64,000 nucleotides of DNA from Gp6-AA40 sp036407095 (lineage in GTDB: Bacteria; Acidobacteriota; Vicinamibacteria; Vicinamibacterales; UBA2999), in contig DASWZV010000144.1 of NCBI GenBank assembly GCA_036407095.1, forward strand, positions 186,001 through 250,000, read 5' to 3'. The translations under genes and the position numbers were made by a program. Numbering within the stretch: the stretch's first letter is position 1; every line of letters begins with the position of its first letter. Shown in pieces: positions 6,946-15,628 of the stretch. The notes beneath the pieces were generated by a model. That model had not been told where the DNA came from. It made no database searches and saw only the letters and a list, made by a program, of their open reading frames with translations.

Positions 6946-9143
6946 CGAGCCGCGCGCGCCAGCGCCATCGTCGCCCAGTGGGTCGCGGCCGTGGAGATGA
7001 ATTGATCGCTGCCGTACGGGAAGCCGCTGTCGAAATAGGGCTGTATGGGAAGCGTGCGCGTTCTCACGTACCACGAGCCGTCGCCGAGCTGAGAGCCCTG
7101 AAGAAACGCCGCCCCGCGCCGATACGCCGTGGCGCTCGTCGCGACGCGACCCGACTCGCCGAGCGCGACCAGCGCCTGGCCGGTTGCGTAGGCGTCGCTC
7201 GGTAGCGTGGGCAATTGGGACCATCCGCCGTCGGGACGCTGATCGGCGAGGAGCTCTCTGGTGACGCGGGCGATCGCGGCTTTGCTTCCGCGCGCCCAAC
7301 GCAAACCAAGGATCAGGAACGCTCGATCCTCGGTCGTTTTCGGCTTCGCCGTTTCGAGCCAGCGGACTGCGAGCCTGATGGCGTTCTCGTATTCCACTCG
7401 CTTCGAGGAGGGGGCGTATACCTGGAGTGCTCTGATCGCCGCGGACGTCGCCTCGATGTCGCTGGACTCAATCGGCGGACGCTGCGCTTGAATGCGCCAG
7501 CGCCCGTCTTGCTGCTGCAGGTTCTTCAGATATCGCGCCCACGCGTCGGTCGTTTCGTCGGCCGCGTAGCCATCAACGGCAAGGCCAAGCAGGATGTATC
7601 CCGCTGTGTCGAGCCCGCCTGGCAATCCGATTCCCTGGATCGCGCGTTCACGATTGGCCGCGAGAATCTTGACGATCGAATCGCGTTGCGACGATGCAAG
7701 CGGTTCGTTGACGGGGATGCCGGCCTTCCGCGCAGCGGCGCGCGTGAGGGGGGCGAGGGAGTTGTTGTGGCACGAGACGCATCCGGCTCTTTCGATAAAA
7801 GCCACGTCTGCCCGGTCGAGCAGCGGGAGGCTTCGTTCGACGGCGGTACGATGAGACGGCGCAGGATTTGGGCTCGGCGCTGCACGATCGCCATCGCTTG
7901 CGCTCTGAGTGGCCCCGGCCTTGACCAACGCAGCAACTAAAGAAGTGTTGCCTTGACGTCTGGCCAGGTCGAGCACCGTTCCGCCCAGACGTGTCTTCGA
8001 GTTGATGTCCGCGCCATGCGCGATCACCGACGCGACGAGATCGTCCGGGAATGCTTCCGGCGTCAGCGCCATCGAGGTCAACACATCGGCTCCCGGCGTG
8101 ATCCCGCGTTCCAACAGACGCCTCATCGTTGCCACGTCAGCGACGGTCGCTGCCGATGGCAAGGCGTTGCTCAACTCGTTCCTGTCGGCCAGTCCAATCA
8201 GCGCGTCGGCGCAAGGGCCGCACGTCGATCGCACGGCTTGCGCGATCGGTAACGGCTTTCTGTCCGCACCTCGGGCGAGCAGCAGGGTGATGAGATCGGC
8301 ATCGCCGGCGTTGGCCGCGATCGACAGAGCGGTGACGCCGCGTGGCGCGCGCGCAGATGGGTCCGCGCCGTGATCAAGCAGCAGTTTCACTACCGGCGCT
8401 GCACCGGGGCGGGATGCTGCGATTAAGAGTGGTGTCTGACCGTCATCGGAGCGAGCGTTGGCGTCAGCGCCGCGATCGAGCAGCAGCCGCGTCTTCGTCT
8501 CGTCGTCGACGGCGAACATCAAAGCCGCGGCGTTCGCATCATTGCGTGCGTTCGGATCGGCTCCCAGGTCGAGCAACTGCCCCACGACGCTCGCACTTCC
8601 GTAAAGCGTCGCGTACATCAGTGGAGTCGTCCCGCCGTTACCCTTCGACTTGACGGTCTCGGGATGCTCGCGGAGCAGTCGAGCAACCTCCTGGCTGTCG
8701 CCTCGACGGATGGCGTGCGCCAGATCGACGGCCCTCGGATTCGGCGTCGACGCCGGCGTTTCGCCTGCGAGGGCATCGGGCCAGTCGGCACCCTCGTCTA
8801 TCCATCGCTTGATCAGTTCGATCTGTTCTGTACTGAGAGGACCGTCGGGCGGCATCTGCAGGCCGGCCTTACCGACGATCTTGAGATATAAGGGGCTCGC
8901 GTTGCTGCTGCCCGGCACGACGCTGGCTCTGTTGGCGCCCACTCGGTTCGGCATCGCGACGCGACGTTGATCCAGCCGCAGACCCTGCATCTGTTGCGCA
9001 GGGCCGTGGCAGGCGTAGCACCGTTCGCGGAGGATCGGTTGGATGTCGCGACCGAACTGAACGGGCGGAGACGATTGCGCGGCGAGCGGCGTCGTCCAGA
9101 GCGGGAGCGCCCAGGCCAGGATGACGATCGGTCGCACGATCAT
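6942..9143 (-). CDS. Secreted c-type cytochrome / ankyrin-repeat / terpenoid-cyclase-fold protein
   Basis: The 733-residue protein has a signal peptide (to about AAQ, residue 23), then a Planctomycete-type cytochrome c module with CYACHG (C42, C45, H46) and a likely distal ligand region LQMPPDGPLS. About seven ankyrin repeats follow (roughly residues 135-420; for example GGTTPLMYATLYGSASVV and DGQTPLLIAASRPGAAPVV). A second haem motif, CVSCH, is at about residue 440. The last ~230 residues form an alpha/alpha-barrel of the squalene-cyclase/prenyltransferase fold with QW-like motifs (QDGRW, PDGGWS, GDGSWYV). The DXDD motif of squalene-hopene cyclase is absent, so catalysis of that kind is unlikely. 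A periplasmic redox or binding role is inferred. Confidence 0.85.
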   Translation of the reverse strand: MIVRPIVILAWALPLWTTPLAAQSSPPVQFGRDIQPILRERCYACHGPAQQMQGLRLDQRRVAMPNRVGANRASVVPGSSNASPLYLKIVGKAGLQMPPDGPLSTEQIELIKRWIDEGADWPDALAGETPASTPNPRAVDLAHAIRRGDSQEVARLLREHPETVKSKGNGGTTPLMYATLYGSASVVGQLLDLGADPNARNDANAAALMFAVDDETKTRLLLDRGADANARSDDGQTPLLIAASRPGAAPVVKLLLDHGADPSARAPRGVTALSIAANAGDADLITLLLARGADRKPLPIAQAVRSTCGPCADALIGLADRNELSNALPSAATVADVATMRRLLERGITPGADVLTSMALTPEAFPDDLVASVIAHGADINSKTRLGGTVLDLARRQGNTSLVAALVKAGATQSASDGDRAAPSPNPAPSHRTAVERSLPLLDRADVAFIERAGCVSCHNNSLAPLTRAAARKAGIPVNEPLASSQRDSIVKILAANRERAIQGIGLPGGLDTAGYILLGLAVDGYAADETTDAWARYLKNLQQQDGRWRIQAQRPPIESSDIEATSAAIRALQVYAPSSKRVEYENAIRLAVRWLETAKPKTTEDRAFLILGLRWARGSKAAIARVTRELLADQRPDGGWSQLPTLPSDAYATGQALVALGESGRVATSATAYRRGAAFLQGSQLGDGSWYVRTRTLPIQPYFDSGFPYGSDQFISTAATHWATMALARAAR

Positions 9144-9149
9144 CCGAGC

Positions 9150-9155
9150 ATTCTA
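9150..9155 (-). promoter_or_regulatory. -10 element TAGAAT, 6 nt before an ATG (candidate leaderless promoter)
   Basis: On the minus strand TAGAAT is followed by six bases and then the ATG of the cytochrome/ankyrin gene. Transcription starting about 7 nt after a -10 would begin at or next to the start codon. No good -35 is visible at normal spacing. Confidence 0.5.
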
Positions 9156-9210
9156 CGCAAGTCGACGACCAAGCGTCGCGGCTGGAGCGCGATGGTGCCA
9201 CACGAGGTTC

Positions 9211-9216
9211 TACAAT
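9211..9216 (+). promoter_or_regulatory. -10 element TACAAT, 6 nt before a GTG start (candidate leaderless promoter)
   Basis: TACAAT, six bases, then GTG at 9223. The same geometry is seen before def and thyX in this window. No Shine-Dalgarno lies between, which supports a leaderless mRNA. The divergent TAGAAT at 9150-9155 serves the opposite gene. Confidence 0.5.
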
Positions 9217-9222
9217 CTACCA

Positions 9223-9762
9223 GTGAAGATTTACACCAAGACCGGTGACTCAGGCCAAACGTCGCTCTTCGACAAGACGCGCGTCTCGAAGGCCGACGCC
9301 CGAGTCGAGGCCTACGGAGAGGTCGATGAACTGAATGCCTGCCTCGGCGCTGCACGCGCGGCGAGGCTCGACGCGGACCTGACCGGGGTGCTCGAACAGA
9401 TTCAAACCGAGCTTTTCGCCATCGGCGCGCGTCTCGCCGATCCCTCGTCGCGGATCGCGCCACGCGTCGAGAAGGTGAAGGTGACCGACGCCGAAGTCAC
9501 ACAACTGGAACTGCTGATCGATCGGCTCGAGGAGAGCTTGCCTCCGTTGCGCAAGTTCATTCTGCCCGGAGGATCGACGGCGGGTGCGCTGCTTCATCTC
9601 GCGCGGACGGTCTGCCGTCGCGCCGAGCGCAGGGTCGTCAGTCTCGGCCCCGGTGCGGTCGATCCGGTGCTCATCGTCTATTTGAATCGACTGTCGGATC
9701 TGTTGTTCGTGATGGCACGCGTCGCCAACCATCGCGCTGGCACCGTCGAGGTGGAATGGTAG
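9223..9762 (+). CDS. Cob(I)yrinic acid a,c-diamide adenosyltransferase, PduO type
   Basis: This ATP:cob(I)alamin adenosyltransferase attaches the adenosyl group in coenzyme B12 formation. The 179-residue protein has the family signatures KIYTKTGDSGQTSL at the N-terminus, GEVDELNACLG, and the long helix FILPGGSTAGALLHLARTVC followed by RRAERRVV, with the catalytic Arg/Asp set typical of PduO enzymes. The GTG at 9223 was chosen because homologues begin at MKIYTKTG; the frame extends upstream without similarity. Its stop overlaps the hpnC start by 7 bp, placing it first in the squalene operon, although no biochemical link is obvious. Confidence 0.93.
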   Translation: MKIYTKTGDSGQTSLFDKTRVSKADARVEAYGEVDELNACLGAARAARLDADLTGVLEQIQTELFAIGARLADPSSRIAPRVEKVKVTDAEVTQLELLIDRLEESLPPLRKFILPGGSTAGALLHLARTVCRRAERRVVSLGPGAVDPVLIVYLNRLSDLLFVMARVANHRAGTVEVEW

Positions 9763-10691
9763 AACTGCGTGATGCGTACGCAGCGTGCCTGAACGACGCG
9801 CGACGCCACTACGAGAATTTCCCGGTGGCGTCGGTCCTCGTGCCGAAGGCGCAGCGTCCGCACATTGCGGCGGTGTACGCGTTCGCGCGCGCCGCGGACG
9901 ACTTTGCCGACGAGGGCGAGCGCCCCGTGGCCGAGCGCCATCGTCTGCTCGACCTCTGGCTGCGCCGCGTGCACGACGCGGCGTCGACAGGCCAATCCGT
10001 TCGCCCTGTGGAATCCGGGGAGCCGCCGCACACGCAGGCAATCTTTGCGGCGCTGGGCGCGACGATTCGGGCGAAGGCGCTGCCGCTGCCGCTCTTCGAG
10101 GATCTCCTGAGCGCATTCCGTCAGGACGTCACCGTGTCCCGCTATGCCACGTGGATCGATCTGCTCGACTACTGCAGACGGTCGGCGAATCCGGTCGGCC
10201 GTCTCGTGCTCCGCATCGCGGACTACCGTGATGACGAACTCGACCGGTGGTCTGATTGCATCTGCACGGCGCTGCAGCTCACGAATTTCTGGCAGGATGT
10301 CAGCCGTGACTACGATCGCGGACGCGTCTACATGCCTCAAGAGGAACTTCGCGCATTTCGCGCCGCGGTCGATGCGGTCGGCAGCGGACGGATCGACGAG
10401 CCCTGGGCGCTCGCGCTGGCGTCGGCGGCACGACGCACGCGCGCCCTCTTCGATGCCGGGCGTCCGCTGTGCGATGCGGTCGACGGTCGATTGAAGTACG
10501 AGCTTCGAGCCACGTGGCTGGGGGGCATGCGGGTGCTGGCGCGGCTCGAACGCGCCCGGTTCGACGTCGTTCGCGAGCGGCCCAGCCTGGGCGCCAGTGA
10601 TGGCCCGTGGCTCGTCTGGCGCATGATGACGTGGCTACTCGACTCGCGTGGGTCCGACGCCCTCGCCCGGGGGCCGTCGGTCAGGCCATGA
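9756..10691 (+). CDS. hpnC: Hydroxysqualene synthase HpnC
   Basis: HpnC converts presqualene diphosphate to hydroxysqualene in the three-enzyme bacterial squalene route. The 311-residue protein has both Asp-rich trans-prenyltransferase motifs: DDFADE at about residue 47 and QDVSRDYDRGRVYMP at about 178. Order and spacing match the HpnC branch of the squalene/phytoene synthase family, and it lies directly before hpnD and hpnE as in other hopanoid producers. The ATG overlaps the adenosyltransferase stop, and its own TGA overlaps the hpnD ATG. No cyclase (shc/hpnF) is in the window, so whether squalene is used for hopanoids here cannot be told. Confidence 0.9.
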   Translation: MVELRDAYAACLNDARRHYENFPVASVLVPKAQRPHIAAVYAFARAADDFADEGERPVAERHRLLDLWLRRVHDAASTGQSVRPVESGEPPHTQAIFAALGATIRAKALPLPLFEDLLSAFRQDVTVSRYATWIDLLDYCRRSANPVGRLVLRIADYRDDELDRWSDCICTALQLTNFWQDVSRDYDRGRVYMPQEELRAFRAAVDAVGSGRIDEPWALALASAARRTRALFDAGRPLCDAVDGRLKYELRATWLGGMRVLARLERARFDVVRERPSLGASDGPWLVWRMMTWLLDSRGSDALARGPSVRP

Positions 10692-11566
10692 GTCGCGACA
10701 CCAGCTTCTACTATTCGTTCCTGGTCCTGCCGCCGAACAAGCGTCGCGCCATCATCGCGGTCTGGGACTTCTGCCGGGCCGTCGATGATGCGGTCGATGA
10801 AGTGATTCCGGAGCATCAGTGGGCGGGCGGATTGACCGCGGATGCGCGCGCGCGTGCCGCGCTCCAGATCGCGGGATGGCGTTCGGAGCTCGACGCGGTC
10901 TACAGCGGTACTCCAATGATGCCGCAAGGCGTGGCGCTTCAACCGCACGTGCGTGAGTTCAATCTGCCGCGCGTGCATTTCGAGGAGCTCATCGAAGGCG
11001 TCGAGATGGATCTGGCCTGCGCGCGCTACGACTCGTTCGACGCGCTGTCGGAATACTGCCGCCGGGTGGCGTCGGCAGTTGGACTCATCTGCGTCGAGAT
11101 CTTCGGCTACCAGGACGCGCGCGCGCGCGCGTACGCCGGGAGCCTCGGGATGGCGCTGCAGCTCACGAACATCATCCGCGATGTCGCCGCCGATCTGCGA
11201 CGGGGACGCATCTACTTCCCGATCGAGGATCTCGTACGGTTCGGCGTGACCGAAGCCGACCTGAGTCGCACGGCGAGGACCGCCCTGGTGAACGAGAAGG
11301 TGACGGCGCTGCTCCGCTTCGAGTGCAATCGTGCCCGCGAGTTCTATCGTCGAGCCGCGTCGGAGCTGCCACAGGTCGATGCGCAGAGTCTCGTCGCGGC
11401 AGAGATCATGGGCGGCATCTACTACGGCATCCTCCGGCGGATCGAGCGAAAGCGCTACGACGTGTTCAGCGCGCGGATTCGCGTGCCTCGGCCACAGCGA
11501 GCCGTGATCGCCCTCCATATCTGGATACGTGCGCTGCTCGGCTTCAAGCCACTGACGATTCGGTAA
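10688..11566 (+). CDS. hpnD: Presqualene diphosphate synthase HpnD
   Basis: HpnD condenses two farnesyl diphosphates to presqualene diphosphate. The 292-residue protein carries FYYSFLVLPPNKRRAI near the N-terminus, CRAVDDAVDE as the first Asp-rich motif and NIIRDVAADLRRGRIYFP as the second, which together are typical of HpnD. It overlaps hpnC by 4 bp and ends exactly where the inverted repeat before hpnE begins (the final A of the TAA is the first base of the repeat). Confidence 0.92.
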   Translation: MSRDTSFYYSFLVLPPNKRRAIIAVWDFCRAVDDAVDEVIPEHQWAGGLTADARARAALQIAGWRSELDAVYSGTPMMPQGVALQPHVREFNLPRVHFEELIEGVEMDLACARYDSFDALSEYCRRVASAVGLICVEIFGYQDARARAYAGSLGMALQLTNIIRDVAADLRRGRIYFPIEDLVRFGVTEADLSRTARTALVNEKVTALLRFECNRAREFYRRAASELPQVDAQSLVAAEIMGGIYYGILRRIERKRYDVFSARIRVPRPQRAVIALHIWIRALLGFKPLTIR

Positions 11567-11620
11567 TGGGGTCGGGAGTCATTTTCTGTTGGTAACTGGG
11601 AAAATGACTCCTGACCCCAT
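11566..11620. repeat. 21-bp inverted repeat carrying the hpnE start codon
   Basis: The left arm (11566-11586) and right arm (11600-11620) are complementary at 20 of 21 positions, around a 13-base loop. The sequence is of the GGGGTCAGGAGTCATTTTC type, reminiscent of REP-like palindromes scattered in many genomes. The right arm contains the hpnE ATG at 11604, so the transcript could form a strong hairpin that hides the start codon. Confidence 0.85.
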
Positions 11621-13007
11621 CATCGTCATCGGCGGCGGCTTCGCCGGCCTGAGCGCCGCCACCGCCCTGGCCGAGCGTGGCGTGCGAGTGCTCGTGCTCG
11701 AAGCGAGGCCGTCGCTCGGCGGCCGCGCGACGGCGTTCACCGACCCGGCGACCGGAGAGCGCGTCGACAACGGGCAGCATGTGCTCGTCGGCGCGTATCA
11801 CGAGACGTTCGCGTTCCTGCGGCGACTCGGCACCGATCGCGATGTCTGTCTTCAGCCCGACCTCGCAATCGACGTCATCGATCGCACCGGCCGCTGCTCG
11901 CGGCTCGCGTGCCCGCCGCTTCCCTCGCCCTTGCATCTGATTGCCGGCGTGATGCGATGGGATGCGATCGGTTGGCGCGATCGTGTCGCCGTTGCAGGCA
12001 TGCGGCGCGCGATGGCCGGCCGCCGGCGCGAGCGATCTCATGAACGCGGCGACGGCGAGACCGTGCGTCAGTGGCTCGTCCGTCATGGCCAGACGTCGCG
12101 ATTGATCGAGCTGCTGTGGGAGCCGCTTGCAGTGGCCGCGTTGAATCAATCGATCGACGAGGCTGCAGGCGCCGAGTTCGGCGGCGTCGTGAGCCGGATG
12201 TTCACGCGCGACCGACGCGACTGCGCGCTTGGACTGCCGCGCAAAGCGCTCGATGAACTCTATGCAGGTCCGGCCCGCCGCTATATCGAAAGGGCCGGCG
12301 GCCAGGTCAGGCTCGGCGCGCAAGCCAGGGTCAGCTGCGGTGCGCTTGCTCTGAGCGAGCCCACGGGGCGAGCCGAAGGGCGTCCGATGGTGCACGTGCG
12401 CGACGAGGTGCTCCGGGCGCACGCCGTCATCTGCGCGACGGCGTGGTACTCGCTGTCGTCGGTGTTCGTCGATCGCCCTGCGCCGCTGGCCGGTGTGCTC
12501 GATGCTGCCGACGCGACCCAGGCATCGCCGATCGTGACCGTCAATCTGTGGTTCGATCGTCCCGTGACCGCAGCCATGTTCGTCGGATTACCCGGTCGCG
12601 CCATGCAATGGGTCTTCGACAAGCGTGCGCTCTTCGGAGAGGAAAGCTCGCACCTGTCACTCGTGTCGAGCGGCGCGGTGGCTCTCGTAGGCAGGGAGAA
12701 TCAGGAGATCATCGATCTCGCGCTGGGAGAACTCAGACAGGCGCTGCCGGCCGCGCGCGATGCGGTCGTGCGCCGCGCGGTGGTCGTCCGTGAAAAGCGC
12801 GCGACGTTTTCGGTGGCACCTGGGCAGCCGTCCCGCCCGTCGACGTGCACAGCGGTGCCGGGCCTGTTTCTCGCCGGTGACTGGATCGATACTGGCCTCC
12901 CCGCTACGATCGAAAGCGCGGTTGTCAGCGGGCATGCGGCCGCGGCCGCGGCGTTGGATTTTCTTGAAAGCCTTGCAGGTCCGGCTAAAGCCGGACCCTA
13001 CGAGTGA
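11604..13007 (+). CDS. hpnE: Hydroxysqualene dehydroxylase HpnE (FAD-dependent)
   Basis: HpnE is the flavoprotein that reduces hydroxysqualene to squalene, completing the HpnC/D/E route. The 467-residue protein has an N-terminal Rossmann FAD motif (IIVIGGGFAGLSAATALAERG region), the GGRATAF motif and a C-terminal FAD-contact block GLFLAGDWIDTGLPATIE, as in phytoene desaturase relatives. Both ends come from repeats. The start codon and first residues MTPDPI lie in an inverted-repeat arm, and the C-terminal AGPAKAGPYE is read from a REP palindrome. A TTG at 11589 is an alternative start. The core enzyme appears intact. Confidence 0.9.
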   Translation: MTPDPIIVIGGGFAGLSAATALAERGVRVLVLEARPSLGGRATAFTDPATGERVDNGQHVLVGAYHETFAFLRRLGTDRDVCLQPDLAIDVIDRTGRCSRLACPPLPSPLHLIAGVMRWDAIGWRDRVAVAGMRRAMAGRRRERSHERGDGETVRQWLVRHGQTSRLIELLWEPLAVAALNQSIDEAAGAEFGGVVSRMFTRDRRDCALGLPRKALDELYAGPARRYIERAGGQVRLGAQARVSCGALALSEPTGRAEGRPMVHVRDEVLRAHAVICATAWYSLSSVFVDRPAPLAGVLDAADATQASPIVTVNLWFDRPVTAAMFVGLPGRAMQWVFDKRALFGEESSHLSLVSSGAVALVGRENQEIIDLALGELRQALPAARDAVVRRAVVVREKRATFSVAPGQPSRPSTCTAVPGLFLAGDWIDTGLPATIESAVVSGHAAAAAALDFLESLAGPAKAGPYE

Positions 13008-13030
13008 GTCCGGCTAAAGCCGGACCCTAC
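12979..13030. repeat. Pair of REP-like palindromes (TCCGGCTAAAGCCGGA type)
   Basis: Two copies of a 23-bp palindromic unit, each followed by CCCTAC, lie at 12979-13001 and 13008-13030. The first encodes the last residues of HpnE; the second sits just before thiI. Further copies are at 21699-21721, 30340-30366 and 38684-38707. Confidence 0.85.
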
Positions 13031-13036
13031 GTACGT

Positions 13037-14239
13037 ATGAACTCGATCGTCGTCCACTATCAGGAGCTCGCCCTCAAGGGAAAGAACCGTCCCTGGTTCC
13101 TCGGCCGCCTCGTGCGCAACTTGCGGCGCGCGCTCTCTGATCTCGACGTGCAGAGTGTCCGAGCGCTGATGGGACGAATCGAGGTGGTTCTCGGGCCGTC
13201 AGCCGTTCGAGAGGAAGTCGGCGATCGCATCAGACGGACGTTCGGTATTGCGAACTTTTCGTACGCGAGGCGGACAGCGCTCGACATCGACGCGTTGACT
13301 GCCTCGATCCTCCAGGATCTTGGCGACCGCACCTGCGAGAGTTTCCGCATGTCGGTGCGTCGTGCCGACAAGCGTTTTCCCTTGACCTCGCCCCAGGTGG
13401 AACGTGAAGTCGGCGGTCGGATCAAGCAGGCCAGGGGATGGCGGGTGAATCTGGAAGAACCCGATCTCGACATCCACGTCGAGATGCTGACCGATCAAGC
13501 CTTTTACTTCTTTGGCAAGGAACGCGGACCAGGCGGGCTTCCGACAGGCACAGCCGGCCGAGTGGTCTGTCTGCTCTCGGGCGGTTTCGACTCGCCGGTG
13601 GCTGCGCATCGGATCATGAAGCGCGGCTGCACTGTCACGTTCGTGCACTTCCACAGCTATCCGATCCTGTCGCGCGCATCGCAGGAAAAGGCCAGGGAGC
13701 TCGTGCAGCTGCTGACCAGGTGGCAGCAGCGATCGAAGCTCTACCTCGTACCGTTCGGTGATGTGCAGCAGCAGGTGGTGCTCAGCGTTCCCGCCCCGAT
13801 GCGCGTCGTCGTCTACCGGCGACTCATGCTTCGCATCGCCGAATCGATCGCGCGGCAGCGCGGCGCGCTCGCGCTCGTCACCGGCGACTCGATCGGTCAG
13901 GTCGCGTCGCAGACGCTCGAGAATCTCTCGGTCGTGGGGCAGGTCGCCACCCTGCCCATCTTTCGTCCGCTCGTCGGCATGGACAAGAGCGAGATCATGG
14001 CCGAGGCGGAGCAGATCGGCAGTTACCCGATCTCGATCATTCCCGACCAGGACTGCTGCACGTTGTTCACTCCGCGTAACCCGCTCACCCGTGCGCGTCT
14101 CGGCGATATCCAGGCAGCAGAGCAGTCCCTCCCGATCGACGACCTTGTCGCTCGAGCCGTCAACGAGTCCGTCGTCGAGTTCTGTGAGTTTCCCGTTCCG
14201 TCACGCGTCCGCTGCGGCATCGATGCCGTCGCGCCGTAG
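13037..14239 (+). CDS. thiI: tRNA 4-thiouridine synthase ThiI (no rhodanese domain)
   Basis: ThiI thiolates U8 of tRNA and may supply sulfur for the thiazole of thiamine. The 400-residue protein has the N-terminal ferredoxin-like and THUMP domains (QELALKGKNRPWF at about residue 9; THUMP to about 165), the PP-loop SGGFDS at about 182-187, and the conserved DQDCCTLFTPRNP motif. It ends without the C-terminal rhodanese domain found in E. coli ThiI (482 residues), as in Bacillus and many other bacteria. The start is ATG 13037 (MNSIVV); a GTG at 13004 in the same frame would add residues derived from the REP palindrome. Confidence 0.93.
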   Translation: MNSIVVHYQELALKGKNRPWFLGRLVRNLRRALSDLDVQSVRALMGRIEVVLGPSAVREEVGDRIRRTFGIANFSYARRTALDIDALTASILQDLGDRTCESFRMSVRRADKRFPLTSPQVEREVGGRIKQARGWRVNLEEPDLDIHVEMLTDQAFYFFGKERGPGGLPTGTAGRVVCLLSGGFDSPVAAHRIMKRGCTVTFVHFHSYPILSRASQEKARELVQLLTRWQQRSKLYLVPFGDVQQQVVLSVPAPMRVVVYRRLMLRIAESIARQRGALALVTGDSIGQVASQTLENLSVVGQVATLPIFRPLVGMDKSEIMAEAEQIGSYPISIIPDQDCCTLFTPRNPLTRARLGDIQAAEQSLPIDDLVARAVNESVVEFCEFPVPSRVRCGIDAVAP

Positions 14240-14306
14240 TTTGGCAGGCGCGAAGGCAGAGAGGTAGGATCGAGGTCTCGCATCGACCTGACAAAGAGAG
14301 GGCCAC

Positions 14307-15377
14307 GTGGCAACTGCAGGAAGCGTAACCACCGGAATCGCTTCGATCCTCGGCGACGATGCCAGGCTGCTCGAGCACGAGTGCAAGACGATTCCCAAGT
14401 CGAGCCTGCTGCTGCCGGGTCCCGACTACGTCGACCGCGCCTACGGGCTCTCGGATCGCTCGCCGCGCGTGCTGGCCGCGCTGCAGGCGGTGCTCAACAC
14501 CGGGAATCTCGCCAGGACCGGCTACGTGTCGATCCTTCCGGTCGATCAGGGCATCGAGCATTCGGCGGGCGCGTCGTTCGCGCCCAATCCGGCGTACTTC
14601 GATCCCGAGAACATCGTCAAGCTGGCAGTCGAAGGAGGCTGCAACGCGGTCGCGTCGACGCTCGGGGTACTCGGGTCGGTCTCGCGCAAGTACGCACACA
14701 AGATTCCGTTCATCATGAAGTTCAATCACAACGAGTTCATCTCCTATCCGAACTCGTACGACCAGATTCGCTTCGCGAGCATCAAGCAGGCGTTCGACAT
14801 GGGCGCGATGGCCGTCGGCGCCACGATCTACTTCGGGTCGGAGGAATCGAAGCGGCAGCTGCAGGAAGTGACCGAGATGTTCCAGCGCGCCCACGAGATG
14901 GGCATGTTCACCGTGCTCTGGTGCTATCTCCGCAACCCGGCGTTCAAGACCAAGGACGTCGACTATCACCTCGCCGCGGATCTCACCGGCCAGGCGAACC
15001 ATCTCGGCGTGACGATCGAGGCCGACATCATCAAGCAGAAGCTGCCCGAGAACAACGGCGGTTACAACGCCATCAACTTCGGCAAGACGAGCAAGCTGGT
15101 CTACTCGCAGCTCACGACCGACAACCCGATCGATCTGACACGCTATCAGCTCGCCAACTGCTATATGGGCCGCGCCGGTCTGATCAACTCGGGCGGCGCT
15201 TCGTCGGGTGAGGGCGACCTGAAGGAAGCGGTCAAGACCGCGGTGATCAACAAGCGCGCTGGCGGCATGGGCCTCATCTCCGGTCGCAAGGCGTTTCAGC
15301 GGCCGATGAAAGAAGGCGTCGCACTGCTCAACGCGATCCAGGACGTCTACCGTTCGCCGCAGGTGACGATCGCCTGA
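14307..15377 (+). CDS. fbaB: Class I fructose-bisphosphate aldolase (DhnA/FbaB type)
   Basis: This Schiff-base aldolase splits or forms fructose-1,6-bisphosphate in glycolysis and gluconeogenesis. The 356-residue length matches E. coli FbaB (350). Diagnostic blocks include GYVSILPVDQGIEHSAGASF, AVEGGCNAVASTLGVLG, PFIMKFNHNE and the C-terminal GRKAFQRPMKEGVALLNAIQ. The start is GTG 14307, with an AGAGAGG ribosome-binding site 6-12 bases upstream. Transcribed alone, followed by a palindrome-rich gap. Confidence 0.92.
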   Translation: MATAGSVTTGIASILGDDARLLEHECKTIPKSSLLLPGPDYVDRAYGLSDRSPRVLAALQAVLNTGNLARTGYVSILPVDQGIEHSAGASFAPNPAYFDPENIVKLAVEGGCNAVASTLGVLGSVSRKYAHKIPFIMKFNHNEFISYPNSYDQIRFASIKQAFDMGAMAVGATIYFGSEESKRQLQEVTEMFQRAHEMGMFTVLWCYLRNPAFKTKDVDYHLAADLTGQANHLGVTIEADIIKQKLPENNGGYNAINFGKTSKLVYSQLTTDNPIDLTRYQLANCYMGRAGLINSGGASSGEGDLKEAVKTAVINKRAGGMGLISGRKAFQRPMKEGVALLNAIQDVYRSPQVTIA

Positions 15378-15404
15378 TCGGGTCTAAGTTCGGACGTCGG
15401 CACA

Positions 15405-15614
15405 CCGGAGTTCAGTTTTGTGTGGAACGGCGGCGAGCCCTAAAGGCGACGCGATCGCCGAAGAACCTAAAAACGTGCCGAAGGGAGCCCACACGGCGAC
15501 GCCGTCGCAGGTAGCTCGGAAGATAAACGTCGGCTATCGGGATGGATCCGAAGGCACGTTTTTTCCGCGGCGCCGATCGGGCTGGCCGGCGTTCCACACA
15601 AAACTGAGCTCCGG
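15405..15614. repeat. 210-bp palindromic element with 29-bp inverted ends
   Basis: Ends at 15405-15433 and 15586-15614 are inverted copies matching at about 27 of 29 positions (CGGAGTTCAGTTTTGTGTGG and its complement). An inner complementary pair (AAAAACGTGCC at about 15469-15479, GGCACGTTTTT at about 15553-15563) would extend a multi-branched stem. No ORF of its own. It could be a MITE-like element or a structured RNA; no target-site duplication is obvious to me. Confidence 0.7.
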
Positions 15615-15628
15615 CCACCGACAAGTGA

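Noticed and set aside
6942..9143. Functional squalene-hopene cyclase completing the hopanoid pathway
   Set aside because: Only the fold and QW-like motifs are present; the DXDD acid motif is missing and the barrel is too short.
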